The position numbers were made by a program, and so were the translations under genes. 64,000 nt of DNA, from assembly GCA_016720805.1 (NCBI GenBank), contig JADKJZ010000008.1, positions 1 through 64,000 of the forward strand, written 5' to 3'. Of this stretch, positions 25,588 to 37,388 are shown one piece after another. Below the pieces are notes generated by a model, which was given only the letters and a program-made list of their open reading frames with translations, did no database searches and was not told the origin of the DNA. The DNA comes from Gemmatimonadota bacterium. GTDB lineage: Bacteria > Gemmatimonadota > Gemmatimonadetes > Gemmatimonadales > GWC2-71-9. Numbering within the stretch: the stretch's first letter is position 1; every line of letters starts with the position of its first letter.

Positions 25588-26743
25588 TCAGCACCATCTT
25601 CGCAATCGTCTGCAACTGCATATTGCTCGTCCCCTCGTAAATCGTGCCGATCTTCGCGTCGCGGAAGAACTTCTCGGCCGGATACTCCGTCGAATAGCCA
25701 TAGCCGCCGAAGAGCTCGAGCGACTGTGAGGCGATGCGGTTCGCGACGGTCGAGGAGAAGAGCTTCGCCATCGCCGCCTCGCGGGTGAAGGGGAGGCCGG
25801 CGTCCTTGAGGCGGGCGGCGTTGTACACGAGCATCCGCGCCGCCTCGAGGTCGGTCGCCATCTGGGCGACCTGGAACTGCACCCCCTGGAACTCCGCGAT
25901 CGCCTTCCCGAACTGCTTCCGCTCCTTGATGTAGCGGCAGGCGGCGTCGAGCGCGCCCTGCGCCACGCCGAGCATCTGGGCGCCGATGCCGATGCGTCCC
26001 TCGTTGAGCGTCTCGATCGAGATCTTGTAGCCCTGGCCCACGGGGCCGAGGACATTGGCAGCCGGCACGCGGCAGGACTCGAGGATCAATTCGACGGTGC
26101 TCGACGCGCGGATGCCGAGCTTCTTTTCGCGCTTGCCGATCGAGAAGCCCTCGAAGTCCTTCTCGACCAGGAAGGCGGTGATCCCCTTGTACCCGTTCTC
26201 CGGCGCCACATTCGCGAAGACGATGAAGAGCCCGGCCTCGGCGCCGCTGGTGATCCAGAACTTGCGGCCGGTCAGCAGCCAGTCGTCGCCGTCCTGGACC
26301 GCCTTGCACTCGAGGGCGAAGGCATCGGAGCCGGAAGCCGGCTCGGAGAGCGCGAAGGCGCCGATCAGGTCGGTGGTCATCCGCGGGAAGTAGCGCGCCT
26401 TCTGCTCGTCGGACCCCCAGCGGAGCAGGGCGTTGTTGACCAGGGTGTTGTGGACGTCGACGTAGATGGCGCTTGAAGCATCGACGCGGGCCATCTCCTC
26501 GATCGCGAGCGTGGCCAGGAAGATCGTCCCACCCGCGCCGCCGTACTGCTCCGGCACCTCGATCCCCATCAGCCCAAGCTCGAAGAACTTGGTGAGCAGG
26601 TCGGGGCGCATCTTCGCCTCGACATCCATCTCGTGCACGTAGGGGCCGATCTCCGTTTCCGCGAACTCCCGCACGGTCTGACGGAAGAGCTCTTCCTCCT
26701 CGGAGAGGATCGAGAGGGGTGCGGCGGCAGCGGTCAGCGACAT
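25583..26743 (-). CDS. Acyl-CoA dehydrogenase
   Basis: A 386-residue flavoenzyme of normal length that introduces the alpha-beta double bond in acyl-CoA and gives electrons to ETF. Features: FALSEPASGSDAFAL for FAD and substrate, KFWITSGAEAGLFIVFA, DAACRYIKERKQFGKAIAEFQGVQF in the C-terminal helices, and the catalytic glutamate in IGTIYEGTSNMQLQTIAK. It most resembles short-chain or short-branched types. The ATG at 26743 fits the family N-terminus; an upstream in-frame extension reads into the heptamer repeat and is rejected. Its TAG stop is part of the adjacent repeat. Confidence 0.93.
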   Translation of the reverse strand: MSLTAAAAPLSILSEEEELFRQTVREFAETEIGPYVHEMDVEAKMRPDLLTKFFELGLMGIEVPEQYGGAGGTIFLATLAIEEMARVDASSAIYVDVHNTLVNNALLRWGSDEQKARYFPRMTTDLIGAFALSEPASGSDAFALECKAVQDGDDWLLTGRKFWITSGAEAGLFIVFANVAPENGYKGITAFLVEKDFEGFSIGKREKKLGIRASSTVELILESCRVPAANVLGPVGQGYKISIETLNEGRIGIGAQMLGVAQGALDAACRYIKERKQFGKAIAEFQGVQFQVAQMATDLEAARMLVYNAARLKDAGLPFTREAAMAKLFSSTVANRIASQSLELFGGYGYSTEYPAEKFFRDAKIGTIYEGTSNMQLQTIAKMVLK

Positions 26744-26792
26744 GGGCGGAGCTCGGGAAAAGGTCAGTCTCAAAGATAAGCAGAGATCCCCG

Positions 26793-26821
26793 GATGATCG
26801 ATGATCGATCATCGATCATCG
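26793..26821. repeat. Heptamer repeat, CGATCAT/CGATGAT type
   Basis: CGATGAT, CGATGAT, CGATCAT, CGATCAT in 7-bp phase, between the acyl-CoA dehydrogenase start and the end of the homocysteine methyltransferase/MetF gene. The TGA of the latter comes from the repeat. Confidence 0.85.
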
Positions 26822-28660
26822 GCTTTCGAGCACCTCCACCGCCACCTCCACGCGTCCCATCGGCGCCGCCACCTGCACACCCGCGACCGACCCGCGCAGC
26901 GCGGCGAGCATCTCGCGCGCGATGGCGACCCCCTCGGCGAGTGCCGCCTCCTTGCCGGCGACCGAGGCGCGGCGCATCCGGTCGAGCACCACGTCGGGGA
27001 CGGTGATGCCGGGGACTTCGTTGGCGAGGAACTCGGCGTTGCGGAGCGAGACGAGTGGCCACACCCCGGCGATGATCGGAACGTCGAACCGTTCGAGTCG
27101 CGGCAGCACTTCCTCCAACTGCCGCACGTCGAACACCGGCTGAGTGATCGCGAAGCAGGCCCCCGCCTCCGCCTTCCACGCAAAGCGCGCCAGCTCGCGC
27201 TCGAGATCGGGCGAGGCCGGATTGATCCCGACGCCGTGCACGAACCTGGTCGGCGCGCCAATGGCGTTCCCGCCGGGGTCGAGCCCGCGATTGAGCCGCG
27301 CGACGAGGTTGGTGAGGCCGATCGCATCGATATCGAAGACGGCCGTGGCATCGGGGTAGGGGCCCATCTTCGGCGGGTCGCCGGTGACGATCAGCAGGTT
27401 GCGCAGCCCCGCAGCCGCGGCGCCGAGCAGGTCGGAGAGCATGCCGAGGAGGTTGCGATCACGGCAGGCGTAGTGGACCACCGCTTCGAGGCCGGTCTCG
27501 CGCTCGATCAAGATCCCCGAGATCAAGGCACCCATGCGGCTCTGCGCCCGCGGGCCGTCGGGGATGTTCACGCCGTCGACGCCCGCCGTCTTGAGCTGCC
27601 GGGCCTGCTCGAGCATCGGGGTGGGGTCGACGCCACGTGGCGGGACGATTTCCACGGTGGTGACCCATTCGCCGGCGGCCAACTTGGCACCGAAGGCGGA
27701 TCGTTCGCCGAGCGGCACGCTGGGCACGGCATGGAGGGCGGTGTGTTCGCTGACGCCGATGACGGCGCGCGCCGACGGCGCCATCACCGCGGTGGCGCGC
27801 ACGAAGCCGCGCAGCGCCCGCACGTGCTCCGGCGTGGTCCCGCAGCAGCCGCCAATGAATCGGGCGCCCGCCTCGACAATTCGCCGCCCATACTCCGCGA
27901 AGTACTCCGGCGAGGCCATGTACATCTTGCGGTCGCCGACGTCGCGCGGCAGCCCGGCGTTCGGCTGCGCCACCAGCGGCACGCGCACGACCTTGGCGAG
28001 CCGCTCGATGGCTTCGAGCACACCCTGCGGCCCGATCGAGCAGTTGATCCCGATCACGTCGGCACCCGCGGCTTCGAGTGCGGGTCCGAACACCTCCGGC
28101 TCGGTGCCGAACGCGGTGGTGCCGTCGACGCCGATGGTCATCTGGGCCATGACGCCCAAGTCCGACCGCGCGCGCACCGCACGGATCGCGGCCTCCAGCT
28201 CGGCCACATCGGAGAAGGTCTCGAGGCAGAAGCCGTCGACGCCCCCCGCGAGCAGACCATCCACCTGCCGTCCGAACGCGGCTTCGGCGTCGGCGACGGC
28301 GAGGTCACCGAACGGCTCGAGGCGCACCCCGAGCGGACCGATCGCGCCGAGCACGGCGACGCCCGCCCCGACGGCCTCGCGCGCGACGGTCGCGGCGGCC
28401 GCGTTCAGCGCCTCGGTCTCCGCCGCGAGCCCATACTGCGCCAGCTTGATCGGGTTGGCGCCGAAGGTGTTGGTCTCCACCAGTTCCGCGCCAGCCGCCG
28501 CGTAGTCCGCATGCACCTCGGCGATCAGCGTCGGCTGGCGCACCGCCAACTCGTCGAAGCAGACGTTGACGAAGACGCCCTTCTGGTAGAGCATCGTCCC
28601 CATCGCGCCGTCGAGCACATGGACCTTGCCGTCGTCGAGCAGCGCGCGCAGTGTCGGCAT
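26816..28660 (-). CDS. Homocysteine S-methyltransferase / methylenetetrahydrofolate reductase fusion
   Basis: A 614-residue bifunctional protein. Residues about 1-300 are a Zn-dependent homocysteine methyltransferase: VHVLDGAMGTMLYQKG, ELVETNTFGANPIKL, GINCSIGP and GGCCGTTPEH, the zinc cysteines. Residues about 320-610 are a MetF barrel: WVTTVEIVPPRGVDPTPM, GVDGVNIPDGPRAQSRM, LIVTGDPPKMGPYPDATAVFDID and ITQPVFD. Such fusions are known in Firmicutes and others. It supplies methyl-THF and may also regenerate methionine. The ATG lies 1 base after the metH stop with GGAGG in the metH end; the two are one operon. Its stop is from a heptamer repeat. Confidence 0.94.
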   Translation of the reverse strand: MPTLRALLDDGKVHVLDGAMGTMLYQKGVFVNVCFDELAVRQPTLIAEVHADYAAAGAELVETNTFGANPIKLAQYGLAAETEALNAAAATVAREAVGAGVAVLGAIGPLGVRLEPFGDLAVADAEAAFGRQVDGLLAGGVDGFCLETFSDVAELEAAIRAVRARSDLGVMAQMTIGVDGTTAFGTEPEVFGPALEAAGADVIGINCSIGPQGVLEAIERLAKVVRVPLVAQPNAGLPRDVGDRKMYMASPEYFAEYGRRIVEAGARFIGGCCGTTPEHVRALRGFVRATAVMAPSARAVIGVSEHTALHAVPSVPLGERSAFGAKLAAGEWVTTVEIVPPRGVDPTPMLEQARQLKTAGVDGVNIPDGPRAQSRMGALISGILIERETGLEAVVHYACRDRNLLGMLSDLLGAAAAGLRNLLIVTGDPPKMGPYPDATAVFDIDAIGLTNLVARLNRGLDPGGNAIGAPTRFVHGVGINPASPDLERELARFAWKAEAGACFAITQPVFDVRQLEEVLPRLERFDVPIIAGVWPLVSLRNAEFLANEVPGITVPDVVLDRMRRASVAGKEAALAEGVAIAREMLAALRGSVAGVQVAAPMGRVEVAVEVLESR

Positions 28661-28661
28661 C

Positions 28662-32357
<3,696 letters not shown>

Positions 32358-32445
32358 AGGGGCTCCAGTTACTCATCGTCGCCCCGAAGGGCGGCTTAGC
32401 GGGATCTTTAACGTGGCCGCAAGTCGCGGGAAATCGCCACGATGG

Positions 32446-32556
32446 AGTCGTTAGTCGTTAGTCGTTGGTCGTTAGGGGTGTCATCCTGAGCGCAGTCCGC
32501 GCAGCGGACGAAGTCGAAGGACCTCTCTAACGACTAACGACCAACGACTAACGACT
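32446..32556. repeat. Composite element: CGTTAGT heptamer arms around a GTCATCCTGAGCG core
   Basis: Arms (32446-32476 and 32527-32556) carry CGTTAGT-type heptamers and their complement. The core (about 32477-32526) has TGTCATCCTGAGCG, then a GTCCGC/GCGGAC inner hairpin and GAAGTCGAAGGACCTC, which I recall as a sequence family dispersed through many bacterial genomes. It sits between yggT and metH, both minus strand, and its right arm supplies the last codons and TAG of yggT. Confidence 0.8.
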
Positions 32557-33126
32557 CATTGCTCCTACCACCACCTGCTGCGCCACACGCAACAGGAAAT
32601 ACGCCACCAGCGGCGAGAAATCCATCGGCCCCATCGGGGGAAGGATGCGCTGCAGCGGCTCGAGGATCCAGTCAGTGAGGCCCCGCACGATCCGCATCCA
32701 CCAGCTGTAGGGTGAGACCGCGAACCACGACGAGATCACGCGGACCAGCAACGCCGCCGTGATCAGCGAGAAGAGCGACGACACCAGGGTCGGCAGCAAC
32801 GCCCCGGCTTTGGCGGCATAGCCGAGCTGGAGGATGGTGCCGAGGACCCACTGCACCAGCTGGATGAGCAGCAGGCCGCCGACGACGATGCCGCCCAGGA
32901 GCCAGAGCGGGGCCGATTGCGGATTGCCGCCGGCGCGGACGACGCGTCCCTCGACGGGCCGGAGCATCGGATCGCTCCAACCACGGACGAACCGCGGCCA
33001 CCAGCCGAACGGCGTGAGGTGTTGACGGCGCACGGCCCAATGCGTCGCGGCGACGACGGCGCCGACCACGAACGCGCCGCCCACCAGCCACCGCATGCCG
33101 ACGATCACCCACACGGCGACTTCCAT
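32548..33126 (-). CDS. YggT family membrane protein
   Basis: A 192-residue protein with two copies of a short helix-pair unit, about four membrane segments. The second unit reads LLVRVISSWFAVSPYSWWMRIVRGLTDWILEPLQRILPPMGPMDFSPLVAYFLL, the classical YggT pattern (WxxPxxxxRxxLPPxGxxDxSP). YggT proteins are linked to osmotic shock tolerance and cell division loci. ATG at 33126 has GGAG ahead; a GTG at 33135 is the alternative. The last residues SR and TAG derive from the heptamer repeat. Confidence 0.88.
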   Translation of the reverse strand: MEVAVWVIVGMRWLVGGAFVVGAVVAATHWAVRRQHLTPFGWWPRFVRGWSDPMLRPVEGRVVRAGGNPQSAPLWLLGGIVVGGLLLIQLVQWVLGTILQLGYAAKAGALLPTLVSSLFSLITAALLVRVISSWFAVSPYSWWMRIVRGLTDWILEPLQRILPPMGPMDFSPLVAYFLLRVAQQVVVGAMSR

Positions 33127-33139
33127 CAGCTCCACCGGC

Positions 33140-34114
33140 TCACTCCATCACGAATTCGCGAGCGAACGCGACTTCGAAGGCGAACGTCTTGCTGCGCGAT
33201 CGAGTTTCCATCAGGTCGGCGATGCGCCGCAGACGCTCCGGAATGCCGAGGAGCTTCTCCTGCGCGGCGCGGCCCATCTCGTCGAGTCCCTCGATCGTCT
33301 CGATGCGCCAATGCACCAGCGCATCCTGGACGATCTTGAGGTAGTCGCGCGGGCCGTAGATGCCGGAGCGGCGGATGACCTCGGCGAATTCCTTGAAGCC
33401 CGGGATGGTCACGCCCGGCATGTCGATCGCGGGCATGATGTGCAGCGCGGAGCGGAGTGCCTCGCTCGGGTCGCGCTTGAGGATCTCGGTGAACATCCGC
33501 CGATAGAACGAGAAGTGCCGCGCCTCTTCGGTGGCCACCTTCGAGAGGATGCCGCCGAGCAGCGGCTCGTACTCGCCGATGATCCGACCGGTGTTGGCGT
33601 GCGAGTACTGGGTGGCCCGCTCCTGCAGCGTGGTGTAGACGAAGACGCGGTACGGGTCCTTGTCCCACTCCGGCTGGAAGCCCGCCTTGATGTACTCGAA
33701 CTTGAGCGACTCGAGCGTGCGCTGCTCCACGACGCCGGTGTCGCGGATGTAGTCGCTGAGCACCGCGCCGTGCCGATCCTCTTCGGCGGTCCAGAGATTG
33801 TTCCAGTTGCGCCAGTGCGAGTCGTCGCCGAGATGCACCGCGAGCAGCCGATGGAAGTGGGGCAGCCCCTCTTCGGTCAGCGTGTTGAGGGCCAACGCCG
33901 CGCGGCAGGCGTCGGGAATGCCGGCGACCCGTTCGCGCAGCGTCCGGCGATGCTCCTCCGGGTCGCCACCATCGGCGGGAGCGAGCAGCTCCGACGGAAA
34001 CCAGAGCTCGCGCTTGGCCTCGTGCTCGACCATCAATTCGTGCACCAAGGATTCGAGGTCCCGAAGGACCTCGACCTTTCGCCACATGGTGCGCGCCGCA
34101 TCGGTCAAGGACAT
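33140..34114 (-). CDS. Acyl-ACP desaturase (soluble diiron, ferritin-like)
   Basis: A 324-residue soluble desaturase that introduces a double bond into acyl-ACP or acyl-CoA, similar to DesA2/stearoyl-ACP desaturases. The carboxylate-bridged diiron motifs are WTAEEDRHG (E111-H115) and VATEEARHFSFYRRM (E196-H200). It opens LTDAARTMWRKVEVLRDLESLV, typical of the family. It lies 13 bases upstream of YggT and 13 downstream of a small Cys-rich gene on the same strand. Confidence 0.92.
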   Translation of the reverse strand: MSLTDAARTMWRKVEVLRDLESLVHELMVEHEAKRELWFPSELLAPADGGDPEEHRRTLRERVAGIPDACRAALALNTLTEEGLPHFHRLLAVHLGDDSHWRNWNNLWTAEEDRHGAVLSDYIRDTGVVEQRTLESLKFEYIKAGFQPEWDKDPYRVFVYTTLQERATQYSHANTGRIIGEYEPLLGGILSKVATEEARHFSFYRRMFTEILKRDPSEALRSALHIMPAIDMPGVTIPGFKEFAEVIRRSGIYGPRDYLKIVQDALVHWRIETIEGLDEMGRAAQEKLLGIPERLRRIADLMETRSRSKTFAFEVAFAREFVME

Positions 34115-34127
34115 CAGTCGGCCAGCC

Positions 34128-34397
34128 TCATCCGGTGGTGCACTGCTTGGTCACCGGCGGGCGATTGTCGCACGCGATGGCGTCGTTCATGCCGCTGGTG
34201 AGCGGACCGCAGGCGGTGTTCTGCGCCGACCGGGCCGCCTCGGCCTCGGTCTCGTGCGACGCCTTGGCGCAGTTGCGTCCGCCGTTGTACTCCACGCACA
34301 CCTCGCAGGTCGACTTCTGCGCCGAGAGGGTGGAGTAGGTCAGGAAGGCGATGAAGCCGAGGATCACCGCGATGGTGGTCAGGGTCTTGGAGGACAT
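34128..34397 (-). CDS. Small membrane-anchored Cys-rich peptide, unknown function
   Basis: An 89-residue protein with one N-terminal hydrophobic segment (TLTTIAVILGFIAFLTYSTL) then a soluble 65-residue tail with six cysteines, including CEVC at about 31-34 and single Cys in GGRNC, NTAC, IAC and KQC. The even count and extracytoplasmic placement suggest three disulfides or a metal site. No family recalled. The run AKASHETEAEAARSAQNTAC resembles DUF-type processing modules. Start ATG at 34397; GGAGG-like sequence is not close. It probably shares a transcript with the desaturase. Confidence 0.72.
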   Translation of the reverse strand: MSSKTLTTIAVILGFIAFLTYSTLSAQKSTCEVCVEYNGGRNCAKASHETEAEAARSAQNTACGPLTSGMNDAIACDNRPPVTKQCTTG

Positions 34398-34431
34398 GGT
34401 CGAAATCTACTGGCAGGGCGGGCGGGGGGGA

Positions 34432-34466
34432 ATCGATCATCGATCATCGATCATCGATGATCGATA
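34432..34466. repeat. Heptamer repeat, CGATCAT type, in a divergent promoter gap
   Basis: CGATCAT, CGATCAT, CGATCAT, CGATGAT in 7-bp phase. It is unusual among its kind because it lies between two divergent starts (34397 minus and 34490 plus) rather than after a gene end. The -10 box for the plus gene begins 12 bases after it. Confidence 0.85.
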
Positions 34467-34477
34467 GCGCCAGTCGC

Positions 34478-34483
34478 TATCCT
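34478..34483 (+). promoter_or_regulatory. Leaderless -10 box before the His/Cys-rich gene
   Basis: TATCCT sits exactly 6 bases before the ATG at 34490. No ribosome site lies between. Geometry as in the other leaderless starts in the window. Confidence 0.5.
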
Positions 34484-34489
34484 TCGGGG

Positions 34490-34852
34490 ATGCTCCGCAC
34501 CCTGCTCCTCCTCGCCTGCCTGCTTCGCCTCGCCCCGGCTCCCGGGATGGCGGCGTCGCATTGTGCGCCGGTGGTGGCGGGTGGGGTGCACCAGCATGGG
34601 GCTGCCCACCACGAGGCGCAGACACCCGAGCACCGTCAGCACGCTGGCGAGGGCGACTGCGCGCATTGCCCGCCCAGCCAGTGCGCCCAGGTGGCCTCGT
34701 GCGGCGTCACCCTGCTCACCGGGACCGCCGCCGAGAGCAGCTGTTTCGGGGTCACGGCCAGGGCCGCGCAGGCCAGCCCCGCCGACGCCCTGACCTGGGC
34801 CTCCGCGGACCATCCGCCCCCAACCCGACCGCCTGCATCGCTCCTCGCCTGA
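34490..34852 (+). CDS. Secreted His/Cys-rich protein, DUF2946-like
   Basis: A 120-residue protein with signal peptide MLRTLLLLACLLRLAPAPGMAA and a short domain rich in His and Cys: HQHGAAHHEAQTPEHRQHAGEGDCAHCPPSQC, then SCGVTLLTG and SSCFGV. The CAHCPPSQC cluster and His run look like a metal-binding periplasmic protein of the DUF2946 kind, often near copper genes (family recall, weak). Start ATG is chosen because of the -10 box. Two outer-membrane-type genes follow on the same strand. Confidence 0.7.
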   Translation: MLRTLLLLACLLRLAPAPGMAASHCAPVVAGGVHQHGAAHHEAQTPEHRQHAGEGDCAHCPPSQCAQVASCGVTLLTGTAAESSCFGVTARAAQASPADALTWASADHPPPTRPPASLLA

Positions 34853-34897
34853 TCGAGTCGCTGTTTCCTGACCCTACTCGTTTCACCGAGGATCCCG

Positions 34898-35689
34898 ATG
34901 TTCGTTCCTGTTCGAACCCTGCTCACCGCCGGGGCGTTGGTGCTAGCCGCCGCCGCCCTCCCGGCCCAGACGGACTACCGCAATCTTGATGACGAGCGGC
35001 CAGTCCGCTCCGAGGACGCCTGGGCGCTGGAATTCCGCGCCTGGGAGTGGATGATGCCGCTCCATTACGCCCGCCACGCCGGCCGGGGCGAGGTGGAGTT
35101 CACCCCCGAGGTCATGTGGGGCGCCTTCCCCAATGGTCTCGTGGGCCTCAAGCTCCCCTTCCGCGCCTCTGACCGGCTCGGCGAGGCCGCGGCGGCCGGA
35201 CCGCGGCTCTTCGCACTCATCTCCCTCAATGCCGAGACCCCGCACTCCCCGGGGTTCGCCCTCCGGGCCGATGCCATCCTCCCCGGCGGCGGTGCCTCGG
35301 GCGACGGCGTCCTGGTCGTCGGGAAGGCCATCGCCACCCGCACCTGGGGCCGACTGCGAACCCACGCCAACGCGTCGGTAACGGTCGGGCGCGCCATCAA
35401 CGCCCCCGAGGCCGATGCCCCCGGGCGGTGGTCGGCGTCCGTCGCGGCCGACTGGACGCTGATGCGGCAGAGCACGTTGCTGATCGCCGAGCTGTACAGC
35501 GCGCGGCCCCTCGGCCTCGACGACCAGCACTGGGAAGTCGGCGCCGGCATCCGTCGGCAGATGACGCCCTCCCTGGTGCTCGACGTCGGCGCGGCCCATG
35601 GTCTCGGTGATGGCGGCGGACTCGCCCTCACGATGGGACTCTCGCGCAGCTTCTCGCTCGGCACGCCGAGCGTGCGGGGTGACCGATGA
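34898..35689 (+). CDS. Outer-membrane beta-barrel-like protein
   Basis: A 263-residue protein with signal peptide (MFVPVRTLLTAGALVLAAAALPAQ) and alternating amphipathic strands such as VEFTPEVMWGAFPNGLVGLKLPF, RTHANASVTVG and LTMGLSRSFSLG, typical of beta barrels. It is reminiscent of the Phenol_MetA_deg/transporter family of small barrels. GAGGA precedes the ATG. The next gene starts within its last codons (ATGA), so the two are translationally coupled. Function not known; the neighbourhood hints at metal handling. Confidence 0.7.
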   Translation: MFVPVRTLLTAGALVLAAAALPAQTDYRNLDDERPVRSEDAWALEFRAWEWMMPLHYARHAGRGEVEFTPEVMWGAFPNGLVGLKLPFRASDRLGEAAAAGPRLFALISLNAETPHSPGFALRADAILPGGGASGDGVLVVGKAIATRTWGRLRTHANASVTVGRAINAPEADAPGRWSASVAADWTLMRQSTLLIAELYSARPLGLDDQHWEVGAGIRRQMTPSLVLDVGAAHGLGDGGGLALTMGLSRSFSLGTPSVRGDR

Positions 35690-36660
35690 TCCGCCGCCTG
35701 CTCCTCGCGCTGCTTGTGCTGCCAACCGTCCTCGGGGCGCAGCAGCGACGCGACGAAGTGCGCCCCTATCCGGGCAGCTTCAATTGGCAGTTCCTCGGTC
35801 GCCACAACGAGGCCGCGCGGCTCTTCAACGCCTTCGACTACGGCCACGCGATCCTCTACGAACGGCTGCTGACCATGCCGCTCGAGGGCGCGAAGACGGC
35901 ACTCGCCCGCGACTACGACTTCCTGGTGGGCGACTTGCTGGTGAAGCCACCGCGCTTCGCCATTCCGGAAGAGGCGATCGAGCCGACCTACGCCAAGGTG
36001 GCGTGGCGCGCCAAGGTCACCTTCGACTGGGCGCACATTCTCCATCGACAGATCTATGATGCCTACGCCGATCCGCGACTCACGCCGGCGGCGCGTGATG
36101 CGCTGATCGAGCGAATCACCGACTACTACCTCGAGGAAACGCGCTACGCGTTGCCCACCGTGCCGAAGTCGATGGCGCTGATGGATGAGCAGCCGTTCTC
36201 GCAGATCTTCCGGCGCGAGGTGCCGCAGTTCAACGGCTTGATCTGGTCCTACCACTGGCTGCAGATCGGGCTCTACGAGGCATTCCTCACCGACGACGAT
36301 CGGTCCAACGACGCGGCGGCGGTGCGCCAGGTGGCCGCCCGCTGGCGCGCCATGGTGCAGGGCGCGCCAGCCGGCTATCCGAGCGTGATGCCGATGGCGC
36401 CGGCCGTCGCGCCGCGTTTCACCAAGGCGCACCCGCGCGCCGCGGCGATCTTCGACAACCTGCACATGCTGCACGACATCATCTCCGACATCCTCGCCTC
36501 GCCGACGATCCCGCGCGCCGGGAAGGGCGCCGAAATCCAGCGTCAGCTCGACCTGATGCAGGACCCCACGCGCGACCTGATGGGGGCCGAGCACTGGTGG
36601 ATGATGGGCGACATGATGGGGGGCGTGGGGAAGATGGGGGGGGTGGCGGGCGGGCCGTGA
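35686..36660 (+). CDS. Secreted His/Met-rich protein of unknown function
   Basis: A 324-residue exported protein (signal peptide MIRRLLLALLVLPTVLGAQ). It has NWQFLGRHNEAARLFNAFDYGHAILYERLL near the start, WAHILHRQIYDAYADPRL, WSYHWLQIGLYEAFL, and a region DNLHMLHDIISDIL. The C-terminus is Met/Gly/His-rich: GAEHWWMMGDMMGG then VGKMGG. Many His and Trp and the helical pattern could indicate heme or copper binding, but no known motif such as CxxCH is found. I do not recognise it. ATGA overlap with the barrel gene. Confidence 0.62.
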   Translation: MIRRLLLALLVLPTVLGAQQRRDEVRPYPGSFNWQFLGRHNEAARLFNAFDYGHAILYERLLTMPLEGAKTALARDYDFLVGDLLVKPPRFAIPEEAIEPTYAKVAWRAKVTFDWAHILHRQIYDAYADPRLTPAARDALIERITDYYLEETRYALPTVPKSMALMDEQPFSQIFRREVPQFNGLIWSYHWLQIGLYEAFLTDDDRSNDAAAVRQVAARWRAMVQGAPAGYPSVMPMAPAVAPRFTKAHPRAAAIFDNLHMLHDIISDILASPTIPRAGKGAEIQRQLDLMQDPTRDLMGAEHWWMMGDMMGGVGKMGGVAGGP

Positions 36661-36700
36661 TGCGCACGTCGCGGTCGTGATTCCGTGGTGGGGGCGTGTA

Positions 36701-36722
36701 GGGGCGCAGCATGCTGCGCCCC
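36701..36722. repeat. 22-bp perfect palindrome, copy 1
   Basis: Half-sites GGGGCGCAGCA and TGCTGCGCCCC, perfect dyad. It is followed 57 bases later by an identical copy (36780-36801). The gap 36661-36839 has no gene; it contains only these palindromes and a GC-rich linker. They could form hairpins and act as a terminator for the gene before, or be a dispersed REP-like element. Confidence 0.85.
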
Positions 36723-36779
36723 ACGAACCCACCCGGCACCGGTCGTGCCCCGGGGGCGCGATTCTCGTGGACGGACAAA

Positions 36780-36801
36780 GGGGCGCAGCATGCTGCGCCC
36801 C
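36780..36801. repeat. 22-bp perfect palindrome, copy 2
   Basis: Identical half-sites to the copy at 36701-36722 (GGGGCGCAGCA / TGCTGCGCCCC), flanked by A...T so the paired stem can be one base longer. The two copies in the same spacer suggest a REP doublet. Confidence 0.85.
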
Positions 36802-36839
36802 TACGATCTATGCCCCGAACCGCGTCATCCGGTTCCCAG

Positions 36840-37214
36840 TTACTTCGGCAACCCCTTCGTCTCGTCGCCGCTCTTCCCGTCGGTGATCGGGGTGACCTGG
36901 GTGCTCCATCCGTCGGCGAAGGTCAGCACGAGGCGGTGTCCAAGGGTGTCCGCGACGATCGTCTTGATCTGCGGAAACTTCTTGGCGTAGGTGAGGGCGG
37001 CGTCGGCCTGCTTGGCGAAGCCCTCCGGCGTCTCGCCTGCCTCGCCCTTGCCGAACTCGCGGCCCACGGCCATCGCAATCGCCTGTTCGGGACCGTAGGC
37101 GGCGTAGTCGTCCGCCGACATCAGGCCGTCCTGACCGGCGGCATACTTGTACGAGTCGTACGTCGGGCAGGCCGCGAGGAGGGCGACCAGGGCAAGCGGG
37201 GCATAACGGCGCAT
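36840..37214 (-). CDS. Lipoprotein, conserved-looking, unknown function
   Basis: A 124-residue protein. N-terminus MRRYAPLALVALLAAC ends in a lipobox, so it is expected to be lipid-anchored. The remaining sequence (YDSYKYAAGQDGLMSADDYAAYGPEQAIAMAVGREFGKG and VADTLGHRLVLTFADGWSTQVTPI) does not match a family I know. Start ATG has GGAG eight bases upstream; an in-frame extension upstream to 37334 is rejected. It faces pruA on the other strand; the 174-base divergent gap carries no defended promoter. Confidence 0.72.
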   Translation of the reverse strand: MRRYAPLALVALLAACPTYDSYKYAAGQDGLMSADDYAAYGPEQAIAMAVGREFGKGEAGETPEGFAKQADAALTYAKKFPQIKTIVADTLGHRLVLTFADGWSTQVTPITDGKSGDETKGLPK

Positions 37215-37388
37215 CGAGAAGTCTCCGAACGGGATCGACACTGGTACCGACCGGGCGGGGCCCGGGTTCCCGGCCACCAGCCAATCCGGAAAGATAGCCC
37301 CGCCGGGCCCCCCCGCCATCCTTGTCCCGGCCACCCTGCCGCCCTACCCTTCCCGCCGACCAGATCACCCCCGGACCGGAGTCCTGTC

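Noticed and set aside
32358..32445. Cobalamin riboswitch upstream of metH
   Set aside because: The gap before the metH GTG is under 90 bases to the repeat and I see no B12-box-like sequence, so a riboswitch cannot be supported.
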